Source: Burkholderiaceae bacterium (lineage in GTDB: Bacteria > Pseudomonadota > Gammaproteobacteria > Burkholderiales > Burkholderiaceae). Taken from it: a DNA stretch of 64,000 nt. Of the stretch, positions 49,408 through 58,464 are shown piece after piece. Below the pieces are notes generated by a model. It saw nothing but the letters and a program-made list of their open reading frames with translations, did no database searches and had not been told where the DNA came from. Every line of letters starts with the position of its first letter. Within the stretch, counting starts at the first letter, position 1. The stretch covers positions 1-64,000 of the forward strand of contig CANFMT010000008.1 in the NCBI GenBank assembly GCA_947448415.1, written 5' to 3'. Both the position numbers and the translations under genes were made by a program.

Positions 49408-50025
49408 TTATACAAAAAGCTCTTTATGCTTGGTTTTGAGGCGGCTCAAGGTTTCTGGGGATAAATTGAGATAGGCTGCTAACTCTTTTTTAGGCAGCAA
49501 CTCAAATAAAGCCTCATATTTACGCAAGAAACGCTCAACTCGGCCCGGCGCATCAAGCATGTGCAAGGTAATGGTGTGGGCCATGATCTCGCTCATTAAG
49601 CGCATAACCTCAAACTCAAAGCTTTCCTTTAGGGACTTGTGCTGCTCAAGGAACTCTGCCCACTTCTTGAGAGGCATCCGAGCAACCCTAGCTTTGGTAA
49701 CGCTGGCAATACTATAGGGAGCCGCCGTCTTCAGGCGCCATGCAGCATAACTAGTCTCAATGTCTTTTTCGATGGCAAAACGCAAAATCATCTCTTTTGC
49801 GTCAGCACTAGAAACAATCCGCTTCAGAATTCCATCGAGCACGAAGTACTGCTCCATCTGATGATCGCCCTGATGAAGCAAGATTTCTGATTTTTTCAGG
49901 TCCGAAACCTCTAAATGACGCTCTAAATCAGCCATTGCTACTGAATCCAAGCTCTTCAATACTGAATTTTGGCTTAGCTGCAAGCGAATCAGGTTTTTTT
50001 CGGGGTGCTTATCTAATGCGGTCAT
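49408..50025 (-). CDS. Crp/Fnr-family regulator, probable control of oxalate genes
   Basis: 205 residues. An N-terminal cyclic-nucleotide-binding-like barrel (LLHQGDHQMEQYFVLDGILKR), a long dimer helix and a short C-terminal helix-turn-helix (KKELAAYLNLSPETLSRLK). The recognition helix has E-x-x-S-R, the FNR/FixK type, which reads TTGA half-sites, not the CRP type. It contains no cysteine, so it cannot bind an FNR-like iron-sulfur cluster; the signal is unknown. It lies upstream of oxc on the same strand, with an FNR-like palindrome between them. Confidence 0.85.
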   Translation of the reverse strand: MTALDKHPEKNLIRLQLSQNSVLKSLDSVAMADLERHLEVSDLKKSEILLHQGDHQMEQYFVLDGILKRIVSSADAKEMILRFAIEKDIETSYAAWRLKTAAPYSIASVTKARVARMPLKKWAEFLEQHKSLKESFEFEVMRLMSEIMAHTITLHMLDAPGRVERFLRKYEALFELLPKKELAAYLNLSPETLSRLKTKHKELFV

Positions 50026-50121
50026 GAATCCTCAATCCTAGACCTCATATTGTAGGCTTTTTCACCCATGAAAGCAGAAATTACCTCCTAAAACCACTGA
50101 AAAATCAGCTAAAATTGGCGG

Positions 50122-50310
50122 GTCGTGGTGCTTTATTGCAATGCAATAAAGTTAAACGGGAAACACTAAACGTGTGCTGCCCCCGCAACGGTAGGTAAAT
50201 GCCCTTTTTCAGCTCGAAATCGGGTCAGGAATCTGACAACGCCACTGTGCGCATTAGCCGCATGGGAAGGCCAGATTCTCATATTTACTAGCCCGGATAC
50301 CGGCCAAGAC
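50122..50310 (+). ncRNA. Cobalamin (B12) riboswitch
   Basis: The AdoCbl/B12 aptamer landmarks are in order: ACGGGAAAC (from about 50156), the conserved box TGCTGCCCCCGCAACGGTA (50175-50193), GCCACTG (50241), TGGGAAGGC and the closing GCCCGGATACCGGCC (50291-50305). It lies upstream of a TonB-dependent receptor, the classical target. Edges are approximate. Confidence 0.95.
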
Positions 50311-50407
50311 AGGTGGAATTTCGCGGACGGGGATCTTCGCGCGCCAAGAAAGCGCCTTATCTCTCGATCTTGCGCTCAATTGACGCCTGAACTCTTGCAC
50401 GCGAAGT

Positions 50408-50456
50408 TCTGTTCGACCCAACTAACGGGGAAGTTAGCTGGGTATTCGATAACAGA
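50408..50456 (+). promoter_or_regulatory. Expression-platform hairpin before the receptor start
   Basis: Layered pairing of TCTGTT/AACAGA, TCGA/TCGA and CCCAACTAAC/GTTAGCTGGG (one mismatch) forms a long hairpin ending ten bases before the ATG. It partly covers the AGAAAG ribosome site. Likely translational output of the riboswitch. Confidence 0.6.
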
Positions 50457-50465
50457 AAGTTTTTC

Positions 50466-52610
50466 ATGATTCAGCAGTTCAGTAAGAAAAAACTTGCCCT
50501 ACTTTGTAGCGCAACACTATCAATCATTTCTTCGCCAACCTTGTTGGCACAATCGGCACAAAACACACTCGTTGTGTCTGGCTCACGCTTTGAGGAAAAT
50601 CTTAATGAGGTACCGGCAAACGTACAAGTCATTACTCGCGAAGAAATTTCAGAATCAAGCTCTACCAATATTCCCGACGTACTGTCACAAATTGGCGGAC
50701 TCAATGTCAGGAATACTAACGGCGGCCAATTAAATCTCGGCGCATCTATCGACATGGGCGGCTATGGTGTGACCTCCAACAGCACAACCCTAGTGTTGGT
50801 AGATGGACAAAAAATTAACCCCATCGACTCCTCCTCTGTATCTTGGGAATCCATTCCCTTAGACTCAATCAATCGAATTGAAATACTGCATGGAGGCGCC
50901 AGCGTTCAGTATGGCAACGGCGCAGTAGGCGGAGTGATCAACATTATCACCAATGGCGGCAAAAAAGATCTAAATCAAGTGTCCACAAGTTATGGCAGCT
51001 TTAATACGCTGGTAAACAATGCCATCTTCAGAAATACCGTGGAACAAACTACCGTTCAATTAAGCGCGAATACAGCCAATTCAAATGGCTGGAGACAAAA
51101 CTCTGCAGCTAATGCATATGCTTTTGACGCGAAAGTAACCCAAGCATTGGGCGGAAAAGATAACGTATATGCCGACGTTTTTTACAGCTATTCCAATCAA
51201 CAAAATCCAGGTGGGGTGGTTGGCCAGGTTGGCCAAGGAGATGCTCAAGCGGCAAAATTTAATAACATAGGATCTGGTACAAGCGCCAACAACACAGGTA
51301 TTCGCGCGGGCTTAGCCAAGGAACTGGGAAGCACTTTCAACTTAGAGGTGGACGGTTTTTACAGCAATAAAACCACCTTCTTTACCCAGCCCTATTACTC
51401 TACAGCAGCTGCAGGCATTGGGGATCCAGATAACTTCCAATATCAATACATCAGCCCATCATTTACCAAATTTCAAGGCTGGCAAGGCAATTTTACGCCG
51501 CGTATTAAAGGTGACTTTGGCTCATTCGGTACCAGTATTTTGGGTTACGAATTCAATAAGGCCAGTCAGTCCTCCAGCAACAGTTTTAGTTCCGTAATGA
51601 ATCAAACTGCTGCCAATGTTTATGGTCCGGGAAGCTATAACGGAAGTGTTGCAGCATTGCCACTTCAAGCGGGTGCTAATGCTAGCCTATATAACCAATC
51701 TGTTTATTTCATTCAAAAACTACCCATCACTAATGGCATCGAACTCAATGGTGGTTATCGATATCAAACACAAAGTGCAACAGCTAGTGGCACAGATATC
51801 TGGAGTGGCGCCGCAAATGATAGCCAGACTTACACGGCAAATGCTGGTGATATCGCACTAAACTTCAAATATCTTGAAGGACAAAGAATTTATATTAAAT
51901 GGAATCAGTCATATCGCTTCCCAAATATTGATGAATTCTGGGGCTGGTCCAAAAATGGTGGGGGCTCAACCTTTGGCGGCATCCTCCGACCTCAAACCGC
52001 GCAAACATATGAGCTTGGAGGTAATTGGCAAGTACTCAAAAGCAATCTTACTGCTTCTATTTTTACATCGGTTTCCCAAAATGAGATCATGTACAACCCA
52101 ACCACTTACATCAATTCAAATTCACCGTACAACATTAATCGCAACGGTATTATTTTTAACGGCCTAACTGCTGTAACACCCAAACTCTCTCTGGGTGCTG
52201 GAGGAACTGTTCAACATGCATTCTATGCAAGTGGCCCATATCAAAATCAAGCTATTCCTCAGGTGCCAAATGTATTGCTTAATGCCAGGGCAACATATTC
52301 CCTCACCAGCAATTGGTCTGTTGGTGGAGTAGTAAATTATGTAGGTAGTCAGCACTATGACGCCTCACCTGTTTATTACAATTCCTTAGCGATAATGCCC
52401 TCCTATACTGTTGCCGATATTTACACTAACTATAAATATGGCAATTGGGAAACGCGCCTCACTATTAAAAACGTAGGCAATTCTTCATACTCAACATATG
52501 GAGGCTATGGTTTTGTTACTGGCCCTAATAGCAATAACGCCAATAATTACTTCTATTACCCGAACGATCCCAGATCGGTATTTGTTAGCGCGAAATATAC
52601 ATTTAACTAG
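50466..52610 (+). CDS. btuB: TonB-dependent outer-membrane receptor, probable B12 uptake (BtuB-like)
   Basis: 714 residues. The signal peptide (1-29) ends at LLAQ. The TonB box NTLVVSGSR is next, then a plug domain (VPANVQVITREEI... to GAVGGVINIIT) and a long beta-barrel ending in the C-terminal YTFN, close to the usual terminal aromatic. The cobalamin riboswitch upstream supports a corrinoid as ligand. No btuCDF genes are adjacent. Confidence 0.9.
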   Translation: MIQQFSKKKLALLCSATLSIISSPTLLAQSAQNTLVVSGSRFEENLNEVPANVQVITREEISESSSTNIPDVLSQIGGLNVRNTNGGQLNLGASIDMGGYGVTSNSTTLVLVDGQKINPIDSSSVSWESIPLDSINRIEILHGGASVQYGNGAVGGVINIITNGGKKDLNQVSTSYGSFNTLVNNAIFRNTVEQTTVQLSANTANSNGWRQNSAANAYAFDAKVTQALGGKDNVYADVFYSYSNQQNPGGVVGQVGQGDAQAAKFNNIGSGTSANNTGIRAGLAKELGSTFNLEVDGFYSNKTTFFTQPYYSTAAAGIGDPDNFQYQYISPSFTKFQGWQGNFTPRIKGDFGSFGTSILGYEFNKASQSSSNSFSSVMNQTAANVYGPGSYNGSVAALPLQAGANASLYNQSVYFIQKLPITNGIELNGGYRYQTQSATASGTDIWSGAANDSQTYTANAGDIALNFKYLEGQRIYIKWNQSYRFPNIDEFWGWSKNGGGSTFGGILRPQTAQTYELGGNWQVLKSNLTASIFTSVSQNEIMYNPTTYINSNSPYNINRNGIIFNGLTAVTPKLSLGAGGTVQHAFYASGPYQNQAIPQVPNVLLNARATYSLTSNWSVGGVVNYVGSQHYDASPVYYNSLAIMPSYTVADIYTNYKYGNWETRLTIKNVGNSSYSTYGGYGFVTGPNSNNANNYFYYPNDPRSVFVSAKYTFN

Positions 52611-52731
52611 TCCCTCTTCCTGCCCCTGGTTCAAGCGCTGAAGAAAAAGGGGGGATTAGGGTAATTTGGCTCGATACCATTAGCAGAACCCTCAAAAGAC
52701 CAGTCCCGTTACCTGAGGCTACAATGCCAAT

Positions 52732-53019
52732 ATGAGTGAATTAAACCCACCTCCTCAAAGCGACAACGAATCTGACCTGGACTCACTTTGCGTCTCTGTT
52801 GAACGCCTATCGGAAAAAATCGCCTTAATTGGTGAGGCGGTAAAAAACTTAAATCAAAATCGAGCCCAACTAGAGGGTAAGATTGATGATGCTCATAAAC
52901 GCGTTCAGCGCATTTTGAGTCGCCTTCCAGAACAAGGCGATGGCCGTCAACTAAACTTGCTCGGCGAACCTATTCCACCAACCAACTCAGAGGACGACAG
53001 TGAGCCAACAACGCATTGA
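52732..53019 (+). CDS. Small coiled-coil protein upstream of zapA
   Basis: 95 residues, acidic ends around a central coiled coil (VERLSEKIALIGEAVKNLNQNRAQLEGKIDDAHKRVQRILSRL in heptad-like spacing). No signal or membrane segment. Small proteins of this kind commonly precede zapA in betaproteobacteria and resemble ZapB-like division factors; that role is inferred from position. It overlaps zapA by 20 bases. Confidence 0.7.
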   Translation: MSELNPPPQSDNESDLDSLCVSVERLSEKIALIGEAVKNLNQNRAQLEGKIDDAHKRVQRILSRLPEQGDGRQLNLLGEPIPPTNSEDDSEPTTH

Positions 53020-53353
53020 AGTAACTCTTGCTGGTCAAAAGATCACTCTAGCAACCAGTACTGAGCATGAACCACTATTGCGTGCAGCATGTGTCTTGGT
53101 TGACGAGCAAATTCAGCTCGCTATAGGTGGGGGCAATCGCAGTATTGAGCGCGCCAGCATGATGGCAGCCCTAAAAATTGCGGGCGACCTCATTACGCTT
53201 CAAAAAAATCAAACGCAGCAAAGTACTTCTTCTAATGTCAGCCCCGATGAAGTGACTCGTCTTCAAAGTCAAATTCGCGAGCTAGAAGATCAAGTAGATT
53301 CTTTGATGCAAACCCTTTCCCTGCCTGGTTCGCCAAGGCCAATAGTTCCTTGA
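53000..53353 (+). CDS. zapA: Cell division protein ZapA
   Basis: 117 residues. ZapA binds and bundles FtsZ at the division ring. The N-terminal QRIEVTLAGQKITLATSTEHEPLLRAACVLVDEQI is the family domain, and a C-terminal coiled coil drives dimerisation. The start is GTG with a GAGGA site six bases upstream, inside the previous gene. Its stop lies within the 5' arm of 6S RNA. Confidence 0.93.
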   Translation: MSQQRIEVTLAGQKITLATSTEHEPLLRAACVLVDEQIQLAIGGGNRSIERASMMAALKIAGDLITLQKNQTQQSTSSNVSPDEVTRLQSQIRELEDQVDSLMQTLSLPGSPRPIVP

Positions 53354-53530
53354 ACCGATGCGCAAGCATCCGGAACGATCTTTACCTTGTGGGCGTGAGC
53401 GTTTCGAAGGTTCACAGTGCCAACTCAGACTTGGTCACTCCCTGAACCTCTTAATGCACCCGAAGCAGAGTAGCCGTTCCACCTTGAACCTTAGGGTTCA
53501 GGATGACGGCCTAGCGGCCAAGGCGGGGAA
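53346..53530 (+). ncRNA. ssrS: 6S RNA
   Basis: About 185 nt, the E. coli length, in the usual place after zapA. The strongest sign is CACCTTGAACCTTAGGGTTC followed by AGGATGACGGCCTAGCGGCC, matching the conserved 3' half of 6S RNA. The GATGCGCAAGC segment near the 5' end matches GATGTTCGCAAGC of E. coli. TTCCTTG and CGGGGAA pair to close the rod. It binds sigma-70 RNA polymerase. Ends are estimated from the closing stem. Confidence 0.92.
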
Positions 53531-53533
53531 TTC

Positions 53534-54352
53534 ATGTTCCTAAGTGATATTGCGATGCTGATGTTGTGCGGCGCCATTTCAGGATACCTAGCTGGTTTAT
53601 TAGGCATTGGAGGCGGCATGATTTTAGTTCCCTTCATGATCTTGGTTTTCAATCACCTAGGCTTTAATCAGGCAGTAATTGTGCACATGGCCATTGCGAC
53701 AGGCATGGCTACTATTTTGTTCACTACTACCTCCGCAATTTGGGCGCATCATAAACATGGTTCCATTGATTGGAAATTGGTAGCCGCACTAAGTCCTGGA
53801 ATGATTTTTGGCGGACTGATTGGTGGCAGCGAATTATTTGAGGCACTCAAGACATCTTGGCTCTCACTCTTTTTTGCCATTTTTATTGTCTACACCTCTA
53901 TTCAGATGCTTTTAAATAAAAAACCTACAGCAGGCAGAGACTTGCCTGGTCCAGTAGGTTTATTTTCTTTTGGTGCGTTTGCTGGAGGGCTCGCTAGTCT
54001 TGTGGGTGCCGGAGGCGCATTTATCACCGTACCTTTTATGCTTTGGTGTAACGTAAAACCACACAATGCTATGGCTAGCTCATCTGGCTTAGGCCTCCCA
54101 ATTGCAGCGTCCGCAACGATAGGTTATATGTATGGTAGCTGGGGTAATCCAAACCTACCTGCAGGCTCACTTGGATTTGTTTATCTACCGGCAGTTGCCT
54201 GCATCGTCTCCGTCAGCATATTCACTGCACCATTAGGTGCCAAGATGGCCAGAAAACTCAATGTTACTCAGCTCAAACGAGTTTTTGGAGTGATTCTCTT
54301 AATGCTTGCGGCCTTCATGTTCAACGAAAGCCGCAAGGCATTTGGGTTTTAA
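53534..54352 (+). CDS. TSUP (TauE/SafE) family anion exporter or permease
   Basis: 272 residues with about eight membrane helices. The family repeats GLLGIGGGMILVPFMI (N-terminal half) and SLVGAGGAFITVPFML (C-terminal half) are clear. Members move sulfite, sulfonates or small organic acids. The ATG lies three bases after the estimated end of 6S RNA. It converges on matB with no gap, and a role in organic-anion transport is possible but unproven. Confidence 0.87.
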   Translation: MFLSDIAMLMLCGAISGYLAGLLGIGGGMILVPFMILVFNHLGFNQAVIVHMAIATGMATILFTTTSAIWAHHKHGSIDWKLVAALSPGMIFGGLIGGSELFEALKTSWLSLFFAIFIVYTSIQMLLNKKPTAGRDLPGPVGLFSFGAFAGGLASLVGAGGAFITVPFMLWCNVKPHNAMASSSGLGLPIAASATIGYMYGSWGNPNLPAGSLGFVYLPAVACIVSVSIFTAPLGAKMARKLNVTQLKRVFGVILLMLAAFMFNESRKAFGF

Positions 54353-55876
54353 TTAACTCGTATATTGCTGACGCAAAATATTCTTTTGCACTTTGCCCAT
54401 CGCATTACGAGGTAAGTCAGAAACAATTTCTAAGCGCTTCGGTATTTTGAAATTTGCAATTTGCGTCTTCAAGCTAGCAATCATGCTTTCCGCATTTAAC
54501 TTTGCACCAGCTTTAGGCACCACAACTGCCATAACCGCCTCACCAAAATCTGGGTGTGGAATACCAATTACGGCACTCTCATCCACGCCTGGCATATCGT
54601 CAATAAAACCTTCGATTTCTTTTGGATAAACGTTGTATCCACCAGAAATGATTAAATCTTTACTTCGCCCAACGATGCATAGGTAGTCTTTTGGAGCTTT
54701 GCCGCCATTAGCATCACCACCCCAACGACCTACATCACCCGTTTTAAACCAGCCATCTTGTGTAAATTCCTCGGCTGTTTTTTCTGGCATGCGCCAGTAC
54801 CCCTTAAATACATTCGGACCTTTAACCTGAATACCGCCAATTTCATCTACTTTGCATGGCTTATTGTCTTCGTTGACTACGCGCACTTTTACACCGGGTA
54901 AAGGTAATCCAACTGAACCACCAACACGCTTGCCTTTATAAGGGTTAGAGACAAGCATGACGGTTTCACTCATTCCGTATCGCTCCAAAATGGGCTGACC
55001 TATGACTTCTTTAAATGTATTAAAGGTTTCAGTTAGCAAGGGAGCGGATCCAGAAATAAATAGGCGCATATTGCGCGTGACTTTTTTGTCAAAGCCTTTA
55101 TCGGCTAGCAAGCGAACATAGAAGGTTGGTACGCCCATCATTACTGTGGATTGAGGCATATGCTTGATTAATTGAGCAGTATCTAGGCGTGGCAACCAAA
55201 TCATTTTGCTGCCATTGATGAGCGCTCCGTGGGCTGCTACAAATAAACCATGTACATGGAATATTGGCAAGGCATGCAATAAAACATCGCCCTTTTTCCA
55301 ACCCCAGAACTTTTGCAAGACTTGCGCATTGCTGCCCAAGTTTTTATGCGTCAGCATGGCGCCCTTGCTACGACCGGTAGTACCTGAGGTATACAGAATC
55401 GCCGCAAGATCATCGTCTTTGGCCGGAACGGTTTTAAATTGATCACTCAACGAAGCTGCGCGATCCAATAAAGTACCGGTGCGATTTTCATCTAATGTAA
55501 AGACATGCTTAGTACCAGCCTTGGCAGCAACTTTAGCTACCCAAGAGAGGTTCTTGCTACTACACACCACAACTGCAGGCTCTGCATTCTCAAGGAAATA
55601 TTGAATTTCTGCTGATTGGTAAGCAGTGTTGAGCGGCAAATACACATAGCCAGCGCGAATGGTTGCCAAGTAGAGAAAGAGAGCCTCAGGAGATTTTTCA
55701 ACCTGGACGGCTACTCGCGCACCCTTAGGCAGCTTAAGGCTTACCAGTAAATTAGCTAATTTTGCTGTCGCTGCCTCTAGGTCTCCCCAAGAGTAATAGA
55801 GGCCATCGTGCGTCTCAAGAGCGCACGCTTTTTTATCCTTTGGAAAACCTTTTTCCAATAGTGAATACAAATTCAT
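54353..55876 (-). CDS. matB: Malonyl-CoA synthase MatB
   Basis: An ATP-dependent acyl-CoA ligase that makes malonyl-CoA from malonate. 507 residues from the ATG at 55876, with GAGG five bases upstream. AMP-binding motif ILYTSGTTGRSKGAML, then RYGMSETVML, FKTGDVG and the C-terminal lysine in PRNAMGKVQKN. Placing it with malonyl-CoA decarboxylase and a Bug binding protein supports malonate rather than another acid. Confidence 0.93.
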   Translation of the reverse strand: MNLYSLLEKGFPKDKKACALETHDGLYYSWGDLEAATAKLANLLVSLKLPKGARVAVQVEKSPEALFLYLATIRAGYVYLPLNTAYQSAEIQYFLENAEPAVVVCSSKNLSWVAKVAAKAGTKHVFTLDENRTGTLLDRAASLSDQFKTVPAKDDDLAAILYTSGTTGRSKGAMLTHKNLGSNAQVLQKFWGWKKGDVLLHALPIFHVHGLFVAAHGALINGSKMIWLPRLDTAQLIKHMPQSTVMMGVPTFYVRLLADKGFDKKVTRNMRLFISGSAPLLTETFNTFKEVIGQPILERYGMSETVMLVSNPYKGKRVGGSVGLPLPGVKVRVVNEDNKPCKVDEIGGIQVKGPNVFKGYWRMPEKTAEEFTQDGWFKTGDVGRWGGDANGGKAPKDYLCIVGRSKDLIISGGYNVYPKEIEGFIDDMPGVDESAVIGIPHPDFGEAVMAVVVPKAGAKLNAESMIASLKTQIANFKIPKRLEIVSDLPRNAMGKVQKNILRQQYTS

Positions 55877-55914
55877 TTGAACCTCAAATCCCAAGAGTTT
55901 TGTTTAAAAATTTC

Positions 55915-56901
55915 TTAATCTAATTTCGCGCCAGAAGCCTTGGCTACTGCAGCCCAACGCTTGATATCCGCATTGACAAACTTTCCAAATGCATCACCAG
56001 AAAGATTGGGTGTATCAGAACCATTATTAGTCCAGATGGTTTTTAGCTCTGGAGTATTGATAGCTTTTTGAACTTCAGCAATCATCTTATCAATAATCGG
56101 CTGTGGCGTGCCTTTAGGAGCAAACAAACCATACCAAGTAGAAACTTCATACCCCACCAAGCCCGCTTCAGCAGCAGTAGGAAGATTTGGAAACCCTGGG
56201 GCACGCTTTTGAGATGCAACTGCTAAAGCAACAATAGAGCCATTTTTGATTTGCGCTGCTGAAGAACCCAAGCCATCAAACTCAATGTCCACTTGACCCG
56301 CGATCAGATCTTGCATTGCTGGTCCAGCGCCACGATATGGGATATGGGTAATAAAAGTTTTAGTCAACATCTTAAACTGCTCACCAGCCAAGTGATGCGA
56401 AGAACCATTACCAGCACTGGCGTAATTAAATTTTCCTGGGTTCTTTTTCAGAAGCGCAATGAACTCCTTGAGATCCTTAACTTGAACATTCTTGGGGTTG
56501 ACCACAATTACCTGCGGTGGATTAGCGACCATAGCAACAGGTACAAAACTCTTTTCGATGTCGTAATCGAGGTTTGGATACATTGCAGGCGCAATAGCAT
56601 GATGTGCGGCACCCATGAAAAAGGTATAGCCATCAGGAGCAGCTTTGGCAGCAATAGAGGCGCCCAAAGTACCGCCAGCACCACCACGATTATCAATGAT
56701 GATTTGCTTACCCAACTGTTTGGTTAATTGAGCCGACAAAGGTCTGGCAAAAGCATCAGTACCGCCACCTGCTGGAAACGGGACAATAAAAGTAATCGGT
56801 TTTGTTGGCCACTCTTGTGCACACACCGCCAATGGCGCTGCGCAAATAAGGAAAAACGCTTTCTTAAGACTTACCGCAAGGCTTGAATGCTTAAACATCA
56901 T
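55915..56901 (-). CDS. Bug-family solute-binding protein, possibly for malonate
   Basis: About 328 residues with a signal peptide ending near AVCAQE. The TctC/Bug patterns WPTKPITFIVPFPAGGGTDAFAR, IIIDNRGGAGGTLGA and GYTFFMG follow. GGAGGA precedes two adjacent ATG codons; the first is used. It lies between the malonyl-CoA decarboxylase and matB genes, which suggests malonate or a related dicarboxylate as ligand. No TctA/TctB membrane genes are nearby. Confidence 0.87.
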   Translation of the reverse strand: MMFKHSSLAVSLKKAFFLICAAPLAVCAQEWPTKPITFIVPFPAGGGTDAFARPLSAQLTKQLGKQIIIDNRGGAGGTLGASIAAKAAPDGYTFFMGAAHHAIAPAMYPNLDYDIEKSFVPVAMVANPPQVIVVNPKNVQVKDLKEFIALLKKNPGKFNYASAGNGSSHHLAGEQFKMLTKTFITHIPYRGAGPAMQDLIAGQVDIEFDGLGSSAAQIKNGSIVALAVASQKRAPGFPNLPTAAEAGLVGYEVSTWYGLFAPKGTPQPIIDKMIAEVQKAINTPELKTIWTNNGSDTPNLSGDAFGKFVNADIKRWAAVAKASGAKLD

Positions 56902-56941
56902 TGTCTCCTCCACATACTATTTTCATAGCTATACATTCATT

Positions 56942-56951
56942 ATGAATACAA
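56942..56951. promoter_or_regulatory. Candidate operator of the Bug-matB unit
   Basis: ATGAATACAA overlaps the 13-bp palindrome ATTCATTATGAAT (from 56936) about 45 bases before the gene. It differs by one base from ATGTATACAA upstream of the malonyl-CoA decarboxylase gene. Confidence 0.3.
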
Positions 56952-57052
56952 CTTTACACAGTTTGCTGGATCTTAACGCCCAGTTTATTGCATCCGATCT
57001 CAAAGTGAGCCTCTTTGGACTCTACCCAGAACATCTCCTCCTAAATTCTTTA

Positions 57053-58357
57053 TTAGGGGGCCATTAAGCGCCCTACTGTTCGTGAGTAGGTAATTTCGCC
57101 ATTAGCAAACTTCTCATGATTCTCTTCAACGCTACCTAAGTCATAAAGATAGTTGACCATTAATCCAGCAGATTGGCGCAAGCCTTTTCGAGACAAGTCG
57201 CCAGCCCAGTTCACTAAATGAAGTTTGGCGCCATTTCCCATGTGGAACTTAGCAACAGGATTACCATTGCGACCGGTTGAACCCAAGCCTAAATAAATAC
57301 TCACCAAACAAAGTAAAGCTGCTTTTTCTTTTTCAGAGGCCAAGTCAGGATGCCATCCAGAGCTGAGTTTTTCAGTCCAAGGATGGGTGTCTAGTTTTAA
57401 TGTTGCCAAAGCCTGATCTCTAGCAATTTTTATATTTGGTTTTAGTCGTTCAACTGGAACATCCTCACCTAAGTGAGCGCCAGCAGATACCCAATCCATA
57501 AATCCCGGAATGGGTGATAACGTTACAAAAGTCTTAATGCCAGGAAATTCTGCATGTAACTGTACGGCTACACGCTTGATCAAGAAATTACCCATTGAAA
57601 CACCACGAAGACCAGACTCGCAGTTACTAATTGAGTAAAACACAGCTACCTTATATTGGGATGGCTGATCTACTGTTTCAGCCCTCTTGTCCACCAAGGG
57701 GGTGATCACCGTTGGAATCTCTGGCAGCAGGGCTACCTCTACGAAGATTAAGGGCTCACTGGGTAGTTGTGGATGAAAGAAAGCAAAGCAACGGCGGTCG
57801 GGCTGTAAGCGTCTACGCAAATCATCCCAACCATCAATGGCGTGCACAGCCTCGTGCTGTATCAACTTCTCCAAAACCTCCGCTGGAGACTTCCAATCGA
57901 CACGATGCATCTTCAAAAATCCAGGATTGAACCAAGATGAAAGAAGGTGGCGCATATCAAAATCGACTGCAGTTAGCTCAGGCTTCTTCTCAAGTATTTG
58001 CAATAGATCACGACGCATCTGCACTACTGCAGCAGTACCCTGGCTAGCGCGATTAAGTCGGCGGAAAAATTCTTGTCTTGGAGATTCGGAAGCTTTTTGC
58101 AATCGGATATAGTTACGCGCATTCGATTCAGCAGCAAAATTTTGCGCTGCTTTCAATACTACATCTGCTTGAGGATTTAACTTCTCAAACAAGTAAGTAA
58201 AAAATGGTATGTGTTGATCTTTAGCCAACTTGTGATAGTTATTCACTACATCGTCAGCCATACTGACAGCGTTTGACTCCCCCCGTTCTGAAATCAAACG
58301 TTTGATGGCATTGTTTGCCTTAGAGAGATTACGAGCTTTTGCTAACTTTTCAAGCAT
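57053..58357 (-). CDS. mcd: Malonyl-CoA decarboxylase
   Basis: Decarboxylates malonyl-CoA to acetyl-CoA and CO2. 434 residues, an N-terminal helical domain (1-160) and a GNAT-like catalytic domain. The catalytic Ser/His are expected in LSPIPGF and EAVHAIDGW; YSISNCESGLRGVSMGNFLIKRV is a strong family block. With matB it converts malonate to acetyl-CoA. There is a 151-base gap to the Bug gene, so it may have its own promoter. Confidence 0.94.
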   Translation of the reverse strand: MLEKLAKARNLSKANNAIKRLISERGESNAVSMADDVVNNYHKLAKDQHIPFFTYLFEKLNPQADVVLKAAQNFAAESNARNYIRLQKASESPRQEFFRRLNRASQGTAAVVQMRRDLLQILEKKPELTAVDFDMRHLLSSWFNPGFLKMHRVDWKSPAEVLEKLIQHEAVHAIDGWDDLRRRLQPDRRCFAFFHPQLPSEPLIFVEVALLPEIPTVITPLVDKRAETVDQPSQYKVAVFYSISNCESGLRGVSMGNFLIKRVAVQLHAEFPGIKTFVTLSPIPGFMDWVSAGAHLGEDVPVERLKPNIKIARDQALATLKLDTHPWTEKLSSGWHPDLASEKEKAALLCLVSIYLGLGSTGRNGNPVAKFHMGNGAKLHLVNWAGDLSRKGLRQSAGLMVNYLYDLGSVEENHEKFANGEITYSRTVGRLMAP

Positions 58358-58443
58358 GCGGTCTTTTCAAAAAATGATCTGGCAAAAATTGGTTGAAATC
58401 CAATGCATTACTAAGCACAGGCGAATTAATTAACATAATCAAA

Positions 58444-58453
58444 TTGTATACAT
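58444..58453. promoter_or_regulatory. Candidate operator of malonyl-CoA decarboxylase
   Basis: TTGTATACAT, with the 8-bp palindrome TGTATACA, lies about 90 bases before mcd near a possible -35. It resembles sites bound by GntR-type malonate regulators, but no such regulator gene is in the window. Confidence 0.3.
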
Positions 58454-58464
58454 GCAAGACCGAG

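Noticed and set aside
53358-53543. 61-residue reading frame after zapA
   Set aside because: It coincides with the 6S RNA and its protein resembles nothing known.
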